A stretch of DNA of 6,808 nucleotides. Origin: Pseudomonadota bacterium (GTDB lineage Bacteria; BMS3Abin14). The stretch lies in the NCBI GenBank assembly GCA_003229755.1, contig QIFJ01000203.1, positions 1 through 6,808 of the forward strand. The letters run 5' to 3'. The notes under the pieces are model-generated. The model saw only the letters and a program-made list of their open reading frames with translations. It was not told where the DNA came from and ran no database searches. Positions 5,202 to 6,808 of this stretch are shown piece after piece (position 1 is the first letter of the stretch; each line of letters opens with the position of its first letter). A program made the position numbers and the translations under genes.

Positions 5202-5212
5202 AAAGTTGAACA

Positions 5213-5785
5213 ATGAAGCATATGCTACACGCTAGACGCTTAACAAGACTATCACTGATAGCGGCTCTTTACGTGGTCCTGACCTATATAGCCAATATTC
5301 TGGGTCCGGGTCTGAACCTTGGTTACGGCCCCATCCAGGTCAGGATATCTGAGGGCCTTGCGATGCTCGCCCTTTTCGACCCACTGATACCGGTGGCGCT
5401 GTATATAGGCAGCCTGCTGGCGAATGTGATCGGCGGTTTCGGGCTTCCCGACATCATATTCGGTTCCCTGCTCTCTCTCCTTGCCGGATACGGCACATGG
5501 TTCACCAGGCGGTTACCTGTTGTACCCTACCTGCCCCCCATCCTCTTCAACGCACTTGGTGTCTCAGCGTACCTGTACGTTCTCCTGGGGATCAATTTCG
5601 GATTTAAGACCGTTGGGGGAAAGGGGTTGTGGGCTGTGATCCTGAACTGGATCGCGGTTCATCCATACTGGGCAATGGTAATTTCCATCGGGATCGGACA
5701 GACTGTAGCTGTTGTTGTGTTCGGAAATATTTTTATCCGTTTATGGAAGAGAATGTACGGTTCAGATCTGGATATTGGATATTAG
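5213..5785 (+). CDS. QueT-family membrane transporter (ECF S-component type)
   Basis: The 190-aa hydrophobic protein resembles QueT (PF06177), the substrate-binding S component of an energy-coupling-factor transporter thought to import queuosine precursors. Visible features are a basic N-terminus (HARRLTRLS), a first helix near 12-32, the family motif GPIQVRISEGL (39-49), FDPLIPVALYIGSLLANVIGG (55-75), DIIFGSLLSLLAGY (80-93), and later helices near 105-127 and 150-176. No ECF ATPase or EcfT gene lies nearby, so it would depend on a shared energizing module. The start is ATG 5213 with only a weak GAAAG upstream; ATG 5222 is possible. Both gene ends overlap heptad repeats: CTACACG, CTAGACG and CTTAACA encode residues 5-11, and GATATTG and GATATTA encode the last residues and part of the stop. 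Substrate is inferred from the family only. Confidence 0.82.
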   Translation: MKHMLHARRLTRLSLIAALYVVLTYIANILGPGLNLGYGPIQVRISEGLAMLALFDPLIPVALYIGSLLANVIGGFGLPDIIFGSLLSLLAGYGTWFTRRLPVVPYLPPILFNALGVSAYLYVLLGINFGFKTVGGKGLWAVILNWIAVHPYWAMVISIGIGQTVAVVVFGNIFIRLWKRMYGSDLDIGY

Positions 5786-5791
5786 AAATTG
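5771..5791 (+). repeat. GATATTG heptad array over the QueT-like stop codon
   Basis: GATATTG (5771-5777), GATATTA (5778-5784) and GAAATTG (5785-5791) are in register. The stop TAG spans 5783-5785, so the array encodes the C-terminal DIGY. Element copy D begins two bases later. Confidence 0.75.
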
Positions 5792-5792
5792 G

Positions 5793-6050
5793 GGATCATC
5801 TCCGGTCCAGTCGGTGGTCAATATAAAATAACAGGGTTCCGGCAAAATAAACCCTTCGCCTTCGCAACCCCCTTTGAGCTTCGCTTCAGGGTTTTTTCCC
5901 CGGAACCCTTGATGTATAAATATATTAAGGCCGGGGTTTTGGTGAATCACGAAGCGGAGCTAGCCCCACGCGCAGGCGAGTGATTACACCCAAAAGCCCG
6001 GCCTTGTGATGGTGCTTTACCGAAATTCCACCAACTAATTGGGAGACGAA
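5793..6050. mobile_element. Palindromic MITE-like element, copy D (full length, 258 bp)
   Basis: The ends are GGATCATCTCC on the left and, reversed, CGTCTCCCAATTAGTTGG on the right; they match at about 15 of 24 positions. Hairpin 1 runs from GGGTTCCGG (5834-5842) to CCGGAACCC (5900-5908), a perfect 9-bp stem. Hairpin 2 runs from AAGGCCGGG (5927-5935) to CCCGGCCTT (5997-6005), also perfect over 9 bp. An AT-rich centre (5909-5926) separates them. The loop of hairpin 1 carries CCTTCGCAACCCCCTTTGAG, while the loop of hairpin 2 has mutated to GCCCCACGCGCAGGCGAG. Its length agrees with copy C within one base. Confidence 0.85.
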
Positions 6051-6204
6051 TTACTATTAGTAACTGTTCCTCTCCTCTGTGTTTGGTGTTTACCAAGAAA
6101 AGTTTATTGTTTGTTGATTTTCCCGCGGCCCTCTGCGGTAAGGGCTGACTAGCCCTCCTGCGGCCCCCTGTGTTAGGGGTTTTTGATCATTTCCAATTTC
6201 GGGA
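6051..6204. other. Gene-free gap with GC-rich hairpins
   Basis: The left half is AT-rich and featureless. At 6141-6156 AGGGCT and AGCCCT pair around GACT. At 6165-6184 CCCCT and AGGGG pair around GTGTT and are followed by TTTTT, a short plus-strand terminator-like structure. CTGCGG occurs twice (6132-6137 and 6158-6163). The nearest plus-strand gene ends at 5785, so this would end a long QueT-like transcript or an unseen small RNA. Neither is proven. Confidence 0.45.
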
Positions 6205-6235
6205 AATAAAAAAGCCGGCCCTTAGGGCCGGCTTT
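6205..6235 (-). terminator. Intrinsic terminator of the HU gene
   Basis: On the minus strand AAAGCCGGCCC and GGGCCGGCTTT form a perfect 11-bp stem with a TAA loop, followed by a T-rich tail. It lies 20 nt after the HU stop codon. Confidence 0.93.
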
Positions 6236-6255
6236 CTGGCATCTGAGGAGAGATG

Positions 6256-6528
6256 TTACTTGATAGCGTCTTTCAGACCTTTGCCAGGTTTGAACTTCGG
6301 TACTTTTGAAGCGGAAATCTGTATGACAGCACCGGTCCTTGGATTCCTTCCGGTCCTGGCAGCCCTGTGACTTACACTGAAGGTTCCGAATCCTACAAGG
6401 GAGACTTTGTCGCCGCCCCTCAGAGCACTACCTATTCCGTCAACGAATGCGTTAAGTGCTCGTTCGGCTGCTGCTTTGCTGATACCTGCGCTTGCTGCCA
6501 TTTTTGCGATCAGATCACTCCTGTTCAT
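6256..6528 (-). CDS. DNA-binding protein HU
   Basis: HU is a small dimeric nucleoid protein that bends and compacts DNA and assists replication, repair and recombination (family knowledge). The product is 90 aa, the standard length. The N-terminal helical half (MNRSDLIAKMAASAGISKAA, then AERALNAFVDGI) is followed by GFGTFSV and the DNA-binding arm with RTGRNPRTG; the RNP (61-63) that contacts the minor groove is intact. KVPKFKPGKGLKDAI closes the fold. The start is ATG 6528, with a strong GGAGGGAG site a few bases upstream. IHF is less likely because the C-terminal sequence is HU-like. It is a single-gene unit with its own promoter and terminator, and an A-rich tract lies upstream at 6550-6567. 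Intact and typical. Confidence 0.95.
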   Translation of the reverse strand: MNRSDLIAKMAASAGISKAAAERALNAFVDGIGSALRGGDKVSLVGFGTFSVSHRAARTGRNPRTGAVIQISASKVPKFKPGKGLKDAIK

Positions 6529-6600
6529 CTCTCCCTCCTTGTCTCAACGAAAAAAAAATAAAATAAATGAACCCGAAAGTTCGCCTCATAACCTAATTTC

Positions 6601-6629
6601 CAAATAACAGAGATGGTATACCATGTCAA
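6601..6629 (-). promoter_or_regulatory. Probable HU promoter with a palindrome in the spacer
   Basis: On the minus strand TTGACA (6629-6624) is a perfect -35 box. A 17-bp spacer leads to TATTTG (6606-6601), a weak -10 box. The spacer contains ATGGTATACCAT (6613-6624), a perfect 12-bp palindrome that could bind a dimeric regulator or be chance. The leader to the ATG would be about 65 nt. Confidence 0.55.
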
Positions 6630-6748
6630 GCTGAATTAGCCCAGAAACCGCATAAAATAGCTATTTTCCGATGAAGTCCATTTCCCAATGCCACCCGGAT
6701 TTCAACCTCGTAACCCCATCCGAGTTGACAATTTCAGGAAGTCTTATA

Positions 6749-6776
6749 TTGATATATTATTCACAGATAATATAAA
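6749..6776 (+). promoter_or_regulatory. Possible rightward promoter overlapping an inverted repeat
   Basis: TTGATA (6749-6754), a 16-bp spacer and TATAAA (6771-6776) resemble a sigma-70 promoter facing out of the window. TATATTAT (6753-6760) and ATAATATA (6767-6774) form an 8-bp inverted repeat around TCACAG between the two boxes, in operator position. A further TTGACA occurs at 6725-6730 but has no well-spaced -10. The stretch 6630-6724 shows nothing else, and any gene served lies beyond 6808. Confidence 0.35.
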
Positions 6777-6808
6777 CTTGATTGAAATCAGATGCTTCCC
6801 GGGAGCCC

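Noticed and set aside
5061..5212. preQ1 riboswitch before the QueT-like gene
   Set aside because: The expected C-rich hairpin and A-rich tail are absent; the stretch is heptad repeats.

Overview
This window looks like chromosomal DNA from an uncultured, probably anaerobic bacterium. Desulfobacterota ('deltaproteobacteria') is my best guess. That rests on the gene mix, on the very repeat-rich intergenic DNA, and on short motifs I associate with that group: a dispersed ATGGACTTTTTGCGAC motif and an ATTGCGAG...GAAGCAAT palindrome. It is an inference, since no rRNA or other firm marker is present.

Seven protein genes are supported. On the minus strand lie the 5' part of xerD (1-394), mtnP (764-1636), an NDUFA9-like SDR/epimerase (2878-3810) and a HU gene (6256-6528). 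On the plus strand lie a PaaI-type hotdog thioesterase (2338-2784), an MBL-fold hydrolase (4137-5060) and a QueT-family membrane protein (5213-5785). Most are single-gene units separated by 90-700 bp, and they do not form an obvious pathway. The mix covers chromosome dimer resolution, methionine salvage, a thioesterase, a nucleotide-sugar-epimerase-like oxidoreductase, a hydrolase, a queuosine-precursor or vitamin-type transporter and a nucleoid protein. I see no defence system, CRISPR array, tRNA, rRNA or intact transposase.

The unusual part is the DNA between the genes. Two repeat systems occupy much of it. (1) A palindromic MITE-like family is present in four copies: A (ending at 781), B (about 1681-1833), C (1956-2214) and D (5793-6050). 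A full copy is about 258 bp, with 24-bp imperfect terminal inverted repeats and two inner hairpins whose loops are reverse complements of each other. Copy A's terminal repeat supplies the last five codons and the stop of mtnP. (2) Period-7 (heptanucleotide) tandem arrays occur in several gaps, each with a different unit. One array (GGACCAA x4) lies inside the epimerase coding sequence, and others overlap the first and last codons of the QueT gene. A third, smaller theme is a conserved 14-16 bp leader motif just upstream of three of the four minus-strand genes.

Region by region: 1-394 xerD; 395-763 repeats and a possible terminator; 764-1636 mtnP; 1637-2337 copies B and C with a strong hairpin between them; 2338-2784 thioesterase; 2785-2877 a long heptad-built hairpin between convergent genes; 2878-3810 epimerase; 3811-4136 a mosaic of short repeats; 4137-5060 MBL hydrolase; 5061-5212 heptad arrays; 5213-5785 QueT-like; 5793-6050 copy D; 6051-6204 GC-rich hairpins with no gene; 6205-6235 HU terminator; 6256-6528 HU; 6529-6808 HU promoter and a possible rightward promoter.
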